Origin: Casuarius casuarius
Taxonomy: Eukaryota; Chordata; Aves; Casuariiformes; Casuariidae
Direction: 5' to 3'
NCBI GenBank assembly: GCA_003342895.1
Contig: PTFA01000271.1
Span: 409 to 64,408, forward strand
DNA: 64,000 bases
The notes under the pieces were generated by a model. The model searched no databases and was not told the DNA's origin. It saw only the letters and a program-made list of their open reading frames with translations. Numbering within the stretch: position 1 is the first letter of the stretch; every line of letters starts with the position of its first letter. Shown here one piece after another: positions 19,981 to 33,100 of the stretch. A program made the position numbers and the translations under genes.

Positions 19981-22900
19981 GCTAGAAGACAGAGTTAAGT
20001 CTGTTTGGTACACTCTGCATTGTAATCCACCAGCTTTACTCAGCAAGAGAGAAATGAGGAAGACCTACAGTGAAACAGAAGAATATATTGACCAGAGGGT
20101 GGAGACAATCATAAAAATCTGTTCAACCATGTGTCAGTATTGCTCCCTAGGTTATCTACCTCAAGAAATCACGTATTACCAGAAAACATATTCTGCGTCA
20201 CTTGCTTTGACACCCTTCGTTGTTTCCTAAAGAAATCAGTTTGAATTTGCTTATTTTTGGTGCTGCTGTTGTATGTTTAAAAGGTCTGCACTTTTAAATG
20301 GATTTTTTTCCACACTGATGGCAAGAAAACTTACTTCATTTTTACTTCATGGTAGTGCAAGTGTGATTTCTCTTATGCATTGAATTTTCTCTCATTCTGA
20401 AACTAACATTCAGCAGAGCAGCAGAGTTTTCAATTTACTCATAACCGTCCTGCTGTCATCGGCACAATTCAGGAATGTTCTGAAGCATTACTGCTACTTT
20501 GCCTCTCTTTTGGACAGCTGCATGAAGGATCATTTTCTGAGCTGTGTGGATAAAGTGTCTGTAGGTTGTATGCACAGAAAAAGCAGTCTGATCATTTCTA
20601 CTGCCTCTTGGGCCTTTGCCATTCCGTTCTTTTTGCAGCATCCCTTGCACCGGGGTCTGCAGAGAGACATCTCTAAAGCAGGCAGATTCCCTACTACATC
20701 TAGGTTTCACAGGTGATGAGTAGCAGAGGAGTATCAGGAGGTGTACAGTGTTCCCTGCACTGCCTGGAAAACCCAGGCAATGACTCCTGTTTTGTCTAAA
20801 AGGAGGATGGATCTGAGAGTAGGGGTACTCTGAAAAAGCAGCCTGTCAGTTACAGCCACTTTCCCTTTGTGATTGTATTCTAGTGTTTAAGGTCATTGAG
20901 ACTTCATAATTTTAACTGTCTGGGATTTCCTCAACTCTTTCTCCTTACTCAGTGTAAAAGATTTTCTCTTATCATTAATGAGTAACCAAGGAAGGTACTT
21001 ACAGAAACAAAAGAAGGAAGCATCAAGAGAGGCTGAGCAGGAACATAAATGTATTTCAAGTGAGGTGTTAACGGCTGTGATGACAAAAGGCCTGGGGCTG
21101 CATTTTGCTACAGGCCTGTGCCCCACATAAGCCCATCAAAACCCAGAGGATGTATGGAGCTGGTATTGACTTGATTGGTATCCATTGTTCTCCAGTGAAA
21201 ATCCTTCCCCAGGAAAATGTGTGGATTTTTCCCAATCAACCCACGGGGAAGAGGATTTCTGTGATTCAGAGACAAAGGATACTCATTCCCTGAAGAAAAC
21301 CTTTGGCCAAATTTTTCCAGTCCAGCTGAGAAGAGCTCAGTGTGAGGGGAAGAATAATACTAGTGACCTTCACATAAAAGTTGCATTGAGCGCACCAAGT
21401 TTTTTCAGCAGGGCTGCTGAGATGCTAGTCCAGCAGGTGGTAATTTGGGGGACAGCTGCCCCAGCACTGCAACGGGCAGCAGAGGTTCAGGTACATTCCC
21501 TCCTTTTATGCACGAACTTTGCTCCTGACAATGGTTTTAGGGCTTCCTCATGAATCTCATGCTGCTCTGTATCCTTCTGATAAGAGACTGTGAGTCCATC
21601 TGCAAGCAGCCACACAAGCCTCTCTGGCTAGCAGACATTGCCCAAGTTGGAAAGAAAGCATCCCTCCGGTAAACCCATCCATCCACATGCACTGTCTTTG
21701 AGCGCTCCTCACCACAACATATCTGAGACACTGCAGCTCCATGAACACTGCCAAAAGAACAAGCCATGCTATTCAGCCACACTGATTGCCCTTTTCTGTC
21801 ACCTTGTCACCCTTGTTTCATACTAGCTCAGGTACTTTGTGAATGGTGAAATAGGACACAGATTATGGCTTTTCAGTGAGGGACAAATATTAATATCACC
21901 TTTTGCAGTTGGGGAAAGATGACAGGGAAATTACTTGCTCATTGAGTCACCATCTTATTTCAATGGGATATGACCTTACCCTGAATTCTTGACAGTCCAG
22001 TTGATCAACTTGTAGGCCTGCTATTTGTCTTCTCCATCTGCATGCTTTGTATCTCTGACAGGCATTTGGGAGACACTGCCATTTGTATTAAAATACTGGT
22101 CTGGACTGCACAGCAACCTGAAGAAAAGCGGTTCTTCATTTCTAACACAATGAAGATAAAATTCTTTCAGGGCAGGGCATTTACAGACAATCTTAAAAAG
22201 AAGTTACCTTTTACATGTGCCTTGAACCAAGGATGCAAATGATGCACAACTTGGCAGCTAATCCTTGTGACTGGCTTCCTAGTGTACACTATACTGTTGT
22301 GCTTCTTTTTGAAACCACATGCCAGATTTCTTCTCATCTAGAACCAACATTAGAAATTTCCCTCGCCTCGTGCCTATGGATGAGGCACACTGAGGCCAGT
22401 CATGGGAACCAACTGCCTTTATGTGACACAAATAGATTTCCCACAAAATCTGCAGGAAAAGATGCAAATAGTAGGGCTTGTCAATGAACACAGGGTGTGT
22501 AGAAACATGCTTGAAAGGACAGGGATATACTGCATACAATTTTATTTCTGGCTAGTGGTCAGAAAGTGACTCCCTTTTTATTTTTGCAGTATGAAATTCT
22601 GTTCCCAGGAGAGAGAATCAGCATGAGACCCCAGCCAAGGGACAGCACAATGAAGACACAACCAAAAAACAATTGTCCCAAGCAAGAAAAATTAAACAAT
22701 GAAGGAAGTGGGCAAACTCTGAAGTTCATGCATTCTAGTAAGTGCTGTCTAGTGTAGTTTTTGCTGCACATTTTTGCTAACATACATAATTGTCTTCAAG
22801 TATTTAAGTCTGATTACTCCATTTTCTTGAGCCTGAGTATTCTCTGATGAATAGCAATTGCATTTCAATGCGCTGCTAATGCTCTGCCTGTGATGTTGTA

Positions 22901-24270
22901 GTCAGTAGCATGCTAGGGAGATTGGTTCAACTTAGAGAATGAGGAAAATTATACAAAACCTTTTTCCCTTAATCTGTGGGTTTGGAGATAGTTGAGCCTC
23001 AGAATGGCACTAAGGAAGACTGGTTTGCTGCTACTTAATGTGACGCAGAGATGTCACCAGCTAATATGAAATGCTGGCATCTTGTTGGGATGCACTTACA
23101 GCACATACATGTCCCAGGACCCATTCTGTCTGAAGCTAGATCTAGAAGAAATTTTAACTGGATTAACTAAATGACTGGTTTTAAGGGGAAGAATCCTGAG
23201 CAGATTCTCTTAATTTAGAATATATCTGATTCAGTAAATTTGCATGCATCATTTAAACATCTTTATCTGATTTTCAGATAATATACATGTATCTTATTAG
23301 GCTTTGCATAAATTTAACTACATGGGGTTTTGAACCAATTTTTGTTAAACTGATGCAACTTCTGTAGGTAGAAGGAACCCCCTGTTATTCTATTGTTTCT
23401 TCCCATTTAGGTAATAATTAAGTTCTTCCTCTGTCCTAACAAAAGAGTGAATTGGTTCTGGTAGCATGTAATACCTATGTCACAGTCAGTCTCTGGAATT
23501 CCCAGTGCTCTCTGGGCTCCACTTTGCCTCTATTGATGTCATGTATGAGAAGGCATTGCCAGATTTTACTCTTATTCCTTCAGAAAGCTGTCTATGACAG
23601 ATTCCTGTTGGAGCTATTCTCAAGTCAGTGCTCTGGTAAACCTGTGCTAAGGAGTTATGAAACAGACCATCAACACCCATAAATCCATAATCAGACAAAT
23701 TTAGATTATACAGCAGTGCAATTAATCCCACCTTTGCTCTGTTGAGCAACATGCTTTGATAGGCTGAGGAGGAAGTACACAAAAAATTCTGTTGCTAGAA
23801 AATAAACCGATGATTCTTTGATGAGTAAAGTGTACCTAGGCTCTGAAGAACACAAGCTGAGGTTATTTTTCTAACTGATGGCTCTCCACACTAAAGCTTA
23901 GATTTGAAATTCAAGCTTTTTTCTTCCTGATCTGACAGCCATAATGATTTTGAATGTAGAATTATATTAGAGTGAAGATGACAAATTAAAATTTCGTTCT
24001 CTTTCTTATGTTTTGAACAGTACAGAGATAACAGAAAGAAAAAGATAATGGCTTTTTGGTCAGTATTCTCAGTTGTCAGTTCTCTACAGATAGAAGTCCA
24101 AACTGCACAGAGTTGGCAGTATTTGCCTTCATCCAAATGCTACCCTTACACCATGACCTAGAAGAAATACATTTCTAAGGTAATGTTCACAAGTGTATTA
24201 GGTGCTTACAAATGAGTACTATATGAATAATGTACTACTAAAATTATAACTATTAAGGGCTTTCTTATTT

Positions 24271-24303
24271 GAATTGAAATATATTCATAATGTATTTCAA
24301 TTC
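24271..24303. repeat. Perfect 11-bp hairpin
   Basis: GAATTGAAATA (24271-24281) and its exact reverse complement TATTTCAATTC (24293-24303) enclose an 11-base loop. No transposon terminal motif was recognised around it. Confidence 0.9.
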
Positions 24304-25536
24304 CAACATGGGTGGAGAATGCAACATTCCTCCCACTTAATGTAATACAGATTTTTTTGATGCCATTCCAGTGGGTATTTGAATAAAGGAAAGATTATCA
24401 TAGGTAAAACCACTCTCTTCCTAAGTTTGGTGGTGCTACAGTTGCAATCATGAGATTAGTAAAATCTCCAGATAAATCAGTTTATAAAAGCCCAGAAGTT
24501 TCTGTAAGTCTATCTGTTAATAATAGATGAGATATAAAAAGACACTTTTGAATATGTATTTTGGGAAGAGATCTCTGGCAGGAGGAGACTGTTGTGATTT
24601 AACTCTTCAAACTGCCTTCTTTGCGTAGGGATATTCTTTTTGGCTTATGATAATCTAATCAACTGCCTTTGGCTCTCTGGAGTTCGGCAATCTTCCCATC
24701 TGCACCTTGATGCATTTTACATTTATTGTCTGGGGTTTAAAACACACAGCAAACCTGTGGCGTGCAGAGTCCATTCTCTAATAGCAGTTTCTTTCAGAGG
24801 CAGAACAGTACTTTCTATTTTCCATCAAAGGGATTGTAATACCAAGTTACCTACACAGATAAAGGGTTCAGACTACTGCTGATGTCCAGTTCTATGCTTG
24901 CACTGTTTTAATTCCATTATTCTGCTGTAAAGTTTGGGGTTCTGGTCCTGAATCATTCTGGTGTAAATGAGAGGGACTCCTCGCTCATTCTCTATGGCAA
25001 AACTGATATTACAGATAAGGCTCTGCATAAAATTCAGGTTTGTGGTCCGGCTTAATGAATCCTGAGGTACATTTGAAATTTCTGCTCATCAGTGCAAGCT
25101 CCTTTGAAGTTGATTAAGCTTGCATTGTCCCTCCCCTCCTCAGTATCCCAATATTAGCAAGCCTTTCCCTTACTTGAATCCTGTTCTAAACAGCTGTGTG
25201 TGCCTGGCTGATCTTTTCTGCTAATCCCAGACAAACTGGTGCAGCTCTTTGCCTTCCAACCCCACTCCTCAGGTCCTGAGCAAACCTGCAAACCTCTTAC
25301 CTCTTCCTGGTCGTTTCAGGAAGGGCGACTTCTCCCATCCGTTATCTCTTGGATAAGGCTGCTTCCTCACAGGATACGGTCCTTGGTATAGTCACTTCCT
25401 ACAGTAAGAGAGCCCCCTAAATTTCCAATGGTTCCTGCAGTAAAGCTATTATAGCTGGTTACTTCTGTTGCTTCCCCAAAAATTCCTAATACAATTTCCT
25501 TTTTATTTAAATACGCACAGATGTATAAATGAGTTT

Positions 25537-25562
25537 AAAAAAAAAAAAAGAAAAAGAAGAAA
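25537..25562 (+). repeat. Poly-A / A-rich run
   Basis: Thirteen A followed by gaaaaagaagaaag. Simple sequence. No retroelement body was recognised upstream. Confidence 0.9.
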
Positions 25563-27195
25563 GTCATCAACATATATCCATATGCCTTTTCCTGATCTAA
25601 AACCTGCATTGCCCAGAACTACTGGAGCAATGTACTGTTCACCACTATCTACATCACAGACACCTCCCTGCCCAGTCTTCAGGAAAACCCACTGAGGGAT
25701 GACTGAGCTCAGCTAAAAAAAGTCTCAGTTTGGCAACTTCTACTGCTTTTACAGGTGGAGGGAAACTGGAGAGTTAACCTGCTGCTCAGTCCATCCCCAG
25801 ATCACAAACTAAACCCACTCTGGGCTCTAGCACAGTGTGAAGTTTGTGAAATGCATTGCTATTTGCACTTTGTTCTATAAGCTCCACATCTGAAATGAAC
25901 TACACTGAAATGGTGACTACTTGTGTCATTGACTGGTTCAGAATGTGTGATCAGCATTCTGCTGTTTGCTTTGGAGAGAACTGTTTTTATAAAAGATTGT
26001 TTGAATTTTGAGCTATGCAGGAAAACAAGGCTTATGTCTCAGGAGGTAAGCAAAGTTCTTCATCAGCAAAGCATTTAAAGTCTAGATGACATCTGGGTGT
26101 GTTTGTGTACTTCTGTATACATAAAAATTTGCGTGAACAAAGTTCAGCAAGTACAGCTGATCACAGGAGATGGGTTTTTTGGTGTTCGACTGTGATTTAC
26201 TTCTCTGGAAACCAAAGACAGCTAGATAGCATTTTCTATCAGAGCCAACTCAAAGTCTGACATTCCAGATATCACCATTGTATTTTGATCAAGGTAAAAT
26301 AGTTTGGTTTGGGCTTTGCTGGTCAAAATACAGACTTTACACATTTCAGAACTTCAAGCTTCCCCCTTTGCCACTGAATCTGAAAATCATTGGATAATCA
26401 AATTCAGACAAAAACAGATAAAAGACAAAGAGCTATGAAGCTAGAGCTTCATGCTACTATGAAGTGAATGCTGATTATCAAACAGAATACATGCATGTAC
26501 GTTGCCTTTATGATCTAAATTAAAAGATGATCTTTCTGCCTCTAAACAGATCTGCTGAGAAACAGTGTTCACAGGACTGGACATGGACACAAGAAGGAAG
26601 AACATAGGCCTCTGGATATGTTATCTCAGAATCAAGTAGGTAGAAAGGGGCAACAGAGCAACCTAGGAAACAATAGTCCTTGGAAAGAGGGATGCTGAAG
26701 TTTTTGCCAGCTAAGTCCATGATACATTAGACATCCAGTTCTTGCTAAACATCGCTGATTTATGTTAGATAAGAGTAATGAGATGAGTGGCTGTTAACAT
26801 GATTCAGAAAGATAAGATATATTGCCATTATGCTAAAATCATATATGACCCCTGAAAGCTGGATGTTCCTATTGAAACAAGCAACGTTTACATAGTTAAC
26901 AATGCAGAGGTGGAAAATGCCTTCATTGGACCCCTGCAATGATACCTTGTTGAGAATAGGTGTGGTCTTCCATATAAAATCTTTCTTCCTTCTCCCCACC
27001 TTTCCTGTGCACAGGGAAATTGAGCAGTGATGCTATACTTCCAAAGCAGATCAATAACCTCAGAATATACTACCTTTATTTCAGGATAGCATGCCCATAT
27101 GTATAATTGTTCGAGTAAAATTGTAGCAGTGTTCTGATTTGGCTAGAACTATACCAGCCAACATCCCAAGCTAGACAAGCCCATTGTATGCCTAC

Positions 27196-27440
27196 GAATC
27201 ACAGAATCATACAGTAATTTAGGGTGGAAGGGACCTCTGGAAGTCACCTCGTGCAGCTCCTCCTTAAAACATGTATAACTTCCAAGTTACATTAAGTGGG
27301 TCTGGGCCTTGTCCAACCAATATTTGAATATGCCCCTGGATGGAGATCCCACGACCTTTCTGGGCCACTCTCTGATTCCTGTGTTTGCCTGTCCCCATTG
27401 TGAAGATATTTTTATATAACTGGAATCAACTTGCATTCAG
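27196..27440 (-). mobile_element. CR1 LINE 3' fragment
   Basis: It begins GAATCACAGAATCAT, the reverse complement of the CR1 3' terminal repeat. It continues with GGTGGAAGGGACCTCTGGAA and GATGGAGATCCCACGACCT, the familiar 3' untranslated part of avian CR1. It is truncated at its 5' end, as CR1 copies usually are, and moderately diverged. Confidence 0.88.
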
Positions 27441-29150
27441 AAATGCATGCAGAAGTGCCTGTACACATGCTGTAACCAGGAATAACAGAATACATAAAAA
27501 ATAGACCTTCCTTTGATAGCCAAACCAAATGAGAGAGAACATGCTTTATCTGGATGGTACATAATACGTCTGTGCCATGAGCAGGACATCTAACTGTAAA
27601 TGTTGAAAATTCACATGACGCTTCAGAAATGATCTTGTGACTTGCTGCTTAATCACAAAGCTCGTATCTCTGCTTTTTCTTCACTGCCCTCAGAGCTCTC
27701 AGCCTTCAGGTCATTGTCAGGTTATGATTTCAGGTTTTCAAAGAAGTAAAATGTATCTCTCCTTTGTCTATTTTTAAGCAAAACACCAGCTGTGAGTCAA
27801 AAATATCCACCTAACTCCACAAGTTAAGGTTTATAAAAATAACTTAATAAGACAAGAACCAAAATGAGAGAATTAGCAATGCTTCAGAAACATCTGAATA
27901 CAGTGTGGGCAACAGAAGCAAAGGCAATTCCCTTCACACTGTTAATGTTGTAAGTACAGGACTTGCAAGAGAGGCAAACCTGTAAATTGTCCCTGTAGTT
28001 CTGAATGAGCCTTTTAGAGATGGAGTGTCTGGTGCCCCCAAGTACTTGAGATTCTCTACTCTTTATTCAGGCCTGCTATACAAGGAGTATAGCAGAGGAT
28101 AATCTGTGAGAAAAGCTGTATTGAATAAAAAAACTAAATAAAATTAAGTATAATAATCAGTTAACATTTTACTAGGGAAAACAGCTTTCATTTTATCCCA
28201 CAGTTCTATTGCCTTGTGTTAACATGTAAATCCAGGAGGAGAATAAAATGAAGAAAATAATATGATAATATGCTCAGAAAAATCTTCTAAGCAACTAGAT
28301 GACTGTAAAGCATTGCTCTGGGCTGTCTTTGCATGCAGACAGCAAAAAGAGAAGGTTTCCAGACCGCTGTGCTCAAAGGCTTAGGTGCAATAAATCGCCC
28401 TAATTCCACTCACTTAGTGAAGCCACATGCACAAGCTACAGGCTGAGGGCTTGCTCCTTATTTCTGAAAAAGCTTTACCCAGCCTAAGTTTCAAAGCTGC
28501 TGGTGTGTTGCCATTTCCCAAGGAGGAACAGTACAAGATTACGGGATTTGTCAGAGGTCACAAGGGTTCAGAGAGTGGAAGGGAAATCTAGCTTTACACT
28601 TATCTCACAAGTCTGTTCAGGGAAGTGAGCTCTTTAACCTTCATCTCCCACACCCTACAGGGGTCAACCTGTCTTTCTGACCCAACAGTGATTTAATTTA
28701 ATTAACATAACTACCTCATTAGACTAGGCAAAAAAACACTCACCTGAGTAAGACATCAAAGAGAAAGAGTGGAAGTGCTGGAGGCTGTGGGTACATGAGC
28801 AGGGAGCCAACACTTAAGATGTGAAGTTGGGCAAACTGCACTGTGTCAACAGTCTGAGAAAGAAAAACTTGTGCATTGAAAAGTGCCATGAATGGTGAGG
28901 TTTCTCCCTGGAAAGCAGGTAGCTGAGAGACTGCCAAAGTCCCCTGGCTAACGTGCTGAAAGCAAATGTGCTATTAATGAGATGATGGTAAATCACTTTT
29001 GGGATTCACTTTGGTAAATCGCTGGTACAGCTCACCTCACTTCAACAACGCTCCCTTGTGCCTGTCAGGGAGCTGAGAGGTGTCTCAGAGACGTCGTTGA
29101 AATAAAACGCTGGACCGTCTGTCCTGGGCACAATGTCATGGCTCTGAGTG
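27441..29150. other. Intergenic, no gene recognised
   Basis: AT-rich sequence with no exon series. The only recognisable item is an old SINE/LINE tail near 28.5-28.64 kb, listed separately. Confidence 0.6.
28500..28640 (-). mobile_element. Ancient MIR/L3-like fragment
   Basis: On the plus strand it reads CCATTTCCCAAGGAGGAACA, then TCAGAGGTCACAAGG, then a segment ending GCTCTTTAACC. This is the order of words in the reverse complement of the old amniote CORE-SINE/L3 family. It is strongly diverged. Confidence 0.5.
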
Positions 29151-29154
29151 TGCT

Positions 29155-29612
29155 CATAGGCCTTGCTGTCCCTGCCCACCCGCCCTGCGGCCTCCCCACC
29201 CTGCCCAGGCCCCAGCCCCACCTCAACCCTGCCCCTGCCCGGCCATGGCCCCTCTGGCCCCCACGCTGGCCCCAGCCTGGCCTAGCCCCACGGCGGTGAC
29301 CAATGCCCGGGACTGGAGCTGCTGCCAGTGCCCTGCTCCCTGGTGGGGCAGTGGGATGGGCCCTGGCAGCGAAGCCCGGCCCTGCCCCGCAGGGAGCCCC
29401 CGCTGCCGCCCGGGGAACCCTGACAGCCCCGCGGCAGCGTCCAGGGTGCCCTGCGCGGAGGAGTGGGGGAGCTGCCCTGGGCCGCTCAGAACCGGCTCCA
29501 GGTGGCTGCCAGCCTGTGCGGGCCCCCGCAGGGCAACGCCTCCCCGGGGGCTTGGGGCGGCCGAGCATAGCCGGAGCTGAGGCACGGGATGGCTCGCAAG
29601 GTAGGTGCTTGA
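29155..29612 (+). promoter_or_regulatory. CpG island, candidate promoter with a four-codon first coding exon
   Basis: About 450 bases of very GC-rich, CpG-dense sequence in AT-rich surroundings. Near its right end ATG GCT CGC AAG (29589-29600) is followed directly by GTAGGT, a good splice donor. A rightward first exon encoding Met-Ala-Arg-Lys is therefore possible. Long ORFs inside the island on either strand look compositional. The downstream gene is not visible in the window, and a leftward or bidirectional transcript is also possible. Confidence 0.55.
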
Positions 29613-30011
29613 CCTCGTCTGAGCACAGGGAAGCAGGAAGAACGATGCTTACTGAAGTGTCTGTTTAATTACATTCTCTTTTTCTCAATAATGGGATCGG
29701 TGATCAAAAGCCTGGGCTAACTGGCAACAAATCAGATGAAGTAAGAACTCCTCGGGGTGAGACTGTTTTACCCGGGACCCCATCCCCTCTGCGGCTCACG
29801 CGATGAGCTGATATTAATGTGAAGGCAAGTTTCTTCTCGTGCTCTTTAGTTTCATTTCCAGTGGGTGATCTGATTGCGATCTGCGGTGTTAATTCAGCTT
29901 GTTGGGGAGTCAATTGTTTAGCAAGGAAGTTGAACGTAATTTCTTCCTTGAGTCCAAATTCCGTATTTACCACGCCCAGCGTTCAGAAGTGAGCTTTGAT
30001 ACATACCAACA
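29613..30011. other. Sequence right of the CpG island
   Basis: Unique-looking sequence of balanced composition with no repeat words. It carries several factor-like motifs (CAATTG, TGATTGCGAT, GTTAATTC). It may be part of the promoter-proximal control region. No exon is supported. Confidence 0.35.
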
Positions 30012-30115
30012 AGGCAGCACAGTCCAGTGGTTAGTTTGGTGGAATCCAGTATCTGTTCCTGTTTCTGCTACTGACCAGCTGAATAATCCTTGGCAAGTCA
30101 CTTCATCTTGGTGAT
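30012..30115 (+). mobile_element. MIR-like CORE-SINE
   Basis: It reads GGCAGCACAGTCCAGTGGTT, then GTTTCTGCTACTGACCAGCT, then CTTGGCAAGTCACTTCATCT, in the order and spacing of a MIR/CORE-SINE. This is an old family rarely preserved this well in birds. Confidence 0.75.
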
Positions 30116-33100
30116 TATGTAACGCTGTCAACTGCTTTGGTATCTGCAGATGAGTAGACAGAGAAAAGAATTATTGCTTTTGTTATCTTCGTAGATTGTA
30201 ATGCTGGGATTAAGTTTGCGTAAGCCTGCAAAGCAAGGGTAGGTTTCAAAGGTTAAGTTAAACCTACTGCTGTGGTGACATTTGCCTTTTGCTTCGTTCC
30301 CTGGGAGAGAGATTGGATAAGACTGGGGCAAATTGTTCGCCATCCAGACCTGGTTCAATGAGACGTTCAAAAATGTCTTATGTCAGGCCTACGTTCAGCC
30401 CTGTTGGTGTCCATGGGCCTAGTCAAGGCCTCAAACACTTCTGGGCTTTCTTGAACCTTTCGCTGAATCTGGTCCTGGCATGCTGTGAAACTGGGGATAT
30501 GTTTCCTTAATGTTTGGCAGACATTTTTATGTCCCCGCACATGTTCATCTTTACACACAATCCTTGCTTTTCTTTTCCCTCCAAACTTTAGGACTGAGCC
30601 TAGATCTGAATTTCACAACTAATTTTCTCTCTTAATAGACTGAATAGACTACATGGTCCCTACCTGGCAGCTAGGAGAGTTTAGAGCAAACACAATCTTC
30701 TAACAAAGCCACATTGTCAGCTCTATGAAAAATGTTTTTGTGAGAACAAATTTTAATTCCTGAGGAGACCTTTTTCTAGCTGTATTATTTGCTAAATCCC
30801 ACAGGGTAACTATAAACGAGGAATTATCACACTGCGGGTGTGTTTCCCGTATGTAGCTTAGGCTCCGTTCTTGGGCGTATGCTGTGTAATATGCTAAGCA
30901 ATGATTTGGAAGACACCATAAAATCATGACTGATGAGGTGTGCACATGACACAGATTTATGGATATATTAGATATGGAAGACTATAGAACAGTACAGCAA
31001 AGATCTGTAGTGCCTGGTAACATGCAAGCACATTTACTTAAGGCAAATATACAGTCATATTTCTGTTACTAAAATACAGGTGTATTTACAGGCTGGTGAC
31101 TGGGCAAAGTAAGTCTTGCAAATGATTGGGTATTGACTGTGCATGATCAGCAGAATTCAGTATCATAAATGGAAGGGCTAATCTGATTTTGAGGGTGTGC
31201 TGACTCAGAAATGGGATGTGAAGTTTTCATTCTTTTGGAATATAGTATCTTAGTCTGGAGTCAAAACTTCAAGAAAGCTGCTAAAAATGTGGAAACAATA
31301 ATGAAAGAGTATGGGTAGAAAAAGCTGGAAACATATTGTTTAAATAATACACAATGGTGCAATTAAATATCATAATGCATGTGGAGAATGAGGCCAAACT
31401 GAAGTTGAAAAGGCAGCTTTAAATTCTATCATTACTAAATTACTAAATGTTGGGTTTTGAGCTGTACAAGGGTTTTTTGTTGTTTTGAGAAGTATTCCAT
31501 CATGTGTTCTTGTATGACGCCTTGAAGTTACCAGTTAGGTTGGACTGGTTATCTCTGCTGCCTTGTGGCAGTACTGGTGACTTTTATTAGCTTCTCAGCC
31601 TTTGGATGGTCCGGTGCTTGCAGATGACCCATTTGCTCTGCCACTGGCTTTGCAGCTGCTTGCTGGGGCAGCGCACTGGCAGTGCAGTGGAGTGCTGTCC
31701 TCTACCTTCCTTGTGCCTGAGTCACTCTGCTCTTCCCCTCACCCTGTCCCAGGCTGCTCCTTCCTGTCTTTACCTCCTCATATCAGACTCCTCACCCAGC
31801 CCCTGTCCCCGCTTCTTGAACTTCTACCCTCATGTGCATTTTCTTGCTCTGTCTCCAGGATATGTCTGCCTCACCTAGTTCTGTCCTTCCAACCCCTGCT
31901 GTTTGCACCCTAGTTTCCCTTCCTACTGCCACACGAGTCTCTGTTCCAGTATGCCTTTCGCCTGGCTCTACGTCAGGACCAGAACTGAACACCCTCCTCC
32001 TCCCACCCGCCTGTGCCCAGTGATATTGGGTGGGGTGGGTGGGGTAGCAGCTTGACAGGCAGAGGAGGCAGGATGCCAGTTCGGTTTATTTTCTCAGAAT
32101 TTGTCTGTTAAATCTCTAACAACATTTGTAGTGCTGGGAACATGAGGCTTTGCTCATGTACAATTGGGCTGGAGCTTGCTTAATGCACTTAATGCAGCCG
32201 CAATAGGAAGCTCATCTACAGGGATCTGAGTAGACTCTTATCAGAGAAGTCTGATTCTTCATGAAGTTGGGCAAACTTGGTGACAAAAAGCACAGTTCTG
32301 ACAAGTGTGCTTTCCCCCAAGCAAATTACAAGCTCCATTTTAAGGGGAGAGTGCACTAGCCAGTAAGAAGGAAAAGGTCACTATAACTTTGAAATGGGGA
32401 GGGAAGATCTTCTGAATGGCCACAGTGTTTTGCCTGGAGTACGCCAGGAGAACACAACTTGAGGCTCACAGCTTCATGGAAAGTATTGTCCCCAAACTGT
32501 TTGGATTTGCTACATCAGCAGCAGAGAGTTCTGTTTTTAATAGCTCAGATTCTCGGAAGTAATTAGTCATTGTGATTGCCTCATTTTTAAGGTGTTCAGC
32601 TGCTGACCTTCTGATGGCCTCTGAAAAACAAGCTTCTTCAGGGGCATTTCAAGCTAAGCAAGAGAAGTGAAGTATCCTAATTGCCAAACACTTTAAAATA
32701 GAAGGCTTTCTATTTCCCTCAGGTATTGGTCTTTCAGGCAGCCTGTCACTAGGAACAAGAAGAAGGTACCATTTAAAATGTTTGCCTATGCATAATAATA
32801 TTTTAATTCTTCCCAGTTAGCTAACATTTTCTCTGGTACTTTAAAGGGACTGAAAGATCCAAATTATCATAGCAGAGGTCACAAGTCTGGAAGTTGTTCA
32901 TAATCTCTTTTTTTTTTTAACAGCTGCTTTAAGTCAGGGGAACTTCTACTATGGGATGAATCAGTGGTAGGCTGGGAATCTCTGCATTATATTGCATTGT
33001 GTAGATATGCCCTGAGTCATGTTATTTAATTGGCTGAGATTGTAGCTGTAGAAAGTACAAAGATGAAAGGAGTCCTCCACAGTACCATAACTGTCTTCGA

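Larger units (their letters stand above)
19981..27195. other. 5' flank of the zonadhesin-like gene, no gene recognised
   Basis: AT-rich sequence with no ORF showing domain-like content and no exon series on either strand. The promoter must begin here, but there is no CpG island and no convincing TATA box near the ATG. This would fit a tissue-restricted promoter. It contains a small hairpin at 24271-24303 and a poly-A run at 25537-25562. Confidence 0.6.

Noticed and set aside
29065..29585. Long minus- and plus-strand ORFs inside the CpG island (up to 167 codons).
   Set aside because: Several frames are open at once on both strands, as expected from GC-rich sequence with few stop codons. The peptides are Ala/Gly/Pro/Arg-rich with no domain features.
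29704..29973. 89-codon minus-strand ORF beside the CpG island.
   Set aside because: The composition is plausible for protein, but no family was recognised and no flanking splice sites are evident. Recorded instead as a possible regulatory region.
31602..32023. Overlapping plus-strand ORFs rich in Leu, Ser and Pro.
   Set aside because: They result from a pyrimidine-rich tract. Two frames and the opposite strand are open together.
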